From the NCBI GenBank assembly GCA_022393335.1, contig JAJEKB010021838.1, positions 1-64,000 on the forward strand: 64,000 bases of DNA, written 5' to 3'. This document shows positions 62,571 through 64,000 of this stretch, in pieces. The DNA is from Macrotrachela quadricornifera. Taxonomy: Eukaryota; Rotifera; Eurotatoria; Philodinida; Philodinidae. Under the pieces are notes generated by a model, which saw only the letters and a program-made list of their open reading frames with translations, did not search any database and was not told the DNA's origin. The stretch's first letter is position 1, and the number at the start of each line of letters is the position of its first letter. A program made the position numbers and the translations under genes.

Positions 62571-63370
62571 CAAATTGAAGATAAGTAAATAGCTAACAGA
62601 GACAGTCTAACAGATCATCGTACAAGCTGACCGAAGTTAAATTTTTTTTCTCAGAAAACATAAAAACATTTCTTTACACAATTGTAGATGCCAGTGATCA
62701 TGACAATAATTGTTAATAATCGACTGTACCTTTACAAAATAGGAAAGGTCTATAGTTTGAAGTAATTATTATGGCGATGATTCGCTTCTAATTGTTTGAG
62801 TTATAGTGTCTCAATAAATTAAATCTACTGTTGTTACTCAAATTTTTCGTTGAAAATATACTGAAGAGGATCACAGATGAGTTTTTGTCAAAATCATATG
62901 TAATCTGATGTAGTCTTTTTGTACTGACTCCCCGCATATGCTATTTATTATTTCACTCTAAGAATGAACTAAGATAATGAAAACAATCATCATTTTTTTG
63001 TTATTTAATATACGCTAATTATAGTGCCTGCTATCTTTTTATCTATTGAGTAATCTTTTAAAAGAAATAGAATTCAATGATTCAATTTTATGAGACGCCA
63101 TGATTTAATGCAGTTAAAAGTGAATCATCGTCACAATGATTATCGTCCACTATAGATCCTTTGTCCCTGCAAAGATACGATCGATTACTAAAAGTTATCG
63201 GAATGACTATTAACATGTAGTATTCTGTAGAGAAATCTTTCCTTTTATTTTCAAAGAGGTTTTTCAATTGGCAAATTGTAATATATAAATTTCTTGATAT
63301 AATCTTTCACTGAAGTCAAAAAAATTAACTTCGATTGACTTGAGTAATGGTCTGATAGATTTTTTCCTCA
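62571..63370. other. AT-rich region, possible class A repeat remnant
   Basis: Around 63110-63175 the minus strand reads DKGSIVDDNHCDDDSLLTA, resembling the acidic calcium site of an LDL class A repeat. It may be an outlying exon of the receptor pseudogene. Otherwise nothing is recognised. Confidence 0.3.
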
Positions 63371-63720
63371 AATGTCTGATAACCTATGTAATCAAAACAT
63401 GGCAAGACATGATGTAATTTACATCATTTTCATGAATTTTTTTTAAAGAAAAATGATGACCAACATCAAAAAAATGCGATTTCAGATGATGAAAGCGACA
63501 TAATCTGTGAGGTTTTTTAAACGACATGCCATGTTTTTACAATTCACACTCATGAAAATGATGACTTTTACATGAAAGTCATGCAATGAATATCCTGAAA
63601 ATATCATGAAAATCATTAAAATATCATCAAAATCACACAGTATATGGTGTTTATCAGTGACATATCTTATGTATTCAAAACATGGCAAAAAATGATGATT
63701 TCATGTGAAAAACACGAAAA
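63371..63720. repeat. Inverted and direct repeats around AAACATGGCA
   Basis: AAAACATGGCAAGACATGATG near 63398 recurs as AAAACATGGCAAAAAATGATG near 63679. The inverse (GACATGCCATGTTTTTAC) is near 63525 with surrounding ATGATGA/TCATCAT blocks. Probably a small palindromic element. Non-coding. Confidence 0.55.
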
Positions 63721-63759
63721 AAGTTAGATTTTTTAGTTACATGGCTATATACTATCCCT

Positions 63760-64000
63760 GGGTGTTTACCAATCTACCTACCTATTCACCTACTCACGCA
63801 TTTATCTATCTACTAAAGTACGTATCTTTCTACCTTCCTTTCTATTTACTTACGCACTTACCCATCTATTGAAGTACCTAACTGTCTAATCATCTATCTA
63901 TTTAGCTAATTTCCCTATCCATGTATTTATCTACTTATTTATTTGTCTATTAATCTGTAGATAAATAGATAAATGAATAGGTAGATAGATACATAGATAC
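63760..64000. repeat. Degenerate CTAT/CTAC tetranucleotide repeat
   Basis: A pyrimidine-rich strand with CTATCTA, CTACCTA and TTACTTA units runs to about 63955, then turns into the inverted GATAGATA form at the window edge. It probably continues outside. Confidence 0.8.

Overview
The window is AT-rich metazoan nuclear DNA. It has short introns (mostly 45-80 bp, GT..AG) and very many small fold-back or MITE-like repeats. The gene families point to a bdelloid rotifer (Rotaria/Adineta/Philodina-like): an F-box/LRR gene built from repeated one-repeat exons, a second F-box protein, an ADP-ribosyltransferase/TPR gene, and two genes whose closest known relatives are bacterial (an NCS1 permease and a CocE/NonD-type hydrolase). 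The organism assignment is inference from family content; no rRNA, tRNA, mitochondrial or spliced-leader sequence was recognised to confirm it.

Layout. From 0.6 to 17.4 kb lie mainly intact genes: an NCS1 nucleobase/allantoin-type permease (minus, 3 exons), a secreted trypsin-like protease (plus, 2 exons), an F-box gene followed by fifteen LRR exons of exactly 84 nt each, and an F-box protein (minus, 3 exons). Between them sit two fold-back elements and a dead Tc1/mariner transposon with long terminal inverted repeats (TIRs). From 17.4 to 29 kb there are a hAT-type MITE with a perfect 8-bp target duplication, a decayed CocE/NonD hydrolase, an inverted array of an AATTCGTA-type repeat with an assembly gap, a recognisable but broken JNK-family MAP kinase, and a decayed four-span membrane protein. 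From 29.7 to about 34 kb is a very AT-rich tract of diverged roughly 100-bp monomers. From 34 to 41.6 kb I see no genes, only inverted and tandem repeats including a Mutator-like MITE with a perfect 9-bp duplication.

From 41.7 to 64 kb on the minus strand lie a broken ART/TPR gene split by an inserted 1.3-kb inverted-repeat element, a long broken Ser/Thr/Asn/Gln-rich gene split by a nested fold-back element, an intact 402-residue ADP-ribosyltransferase-fold protein, an N-terminal fragment of proteasome subunit PSMD12/Rpn5 next to a near-perfect 765-bp palindrome, a hAT-like element, a broken LDL-receptor-like gene, a large fold-back element made of AATTCGTCGC units, and a degenerate tetranucleotide repeat at the right edge.

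The main theme is contrast. Genes in the left quarter read cleanly across all splice sites, while most conserved genes to the right keep recognisable frame and introns yet carry many in-frame stops. Almost all of these stops fall where the family or context expects Gln, Arg or Trp, which are the codons one transition away from a stop. No operon-like cooperation between the genes is evident.
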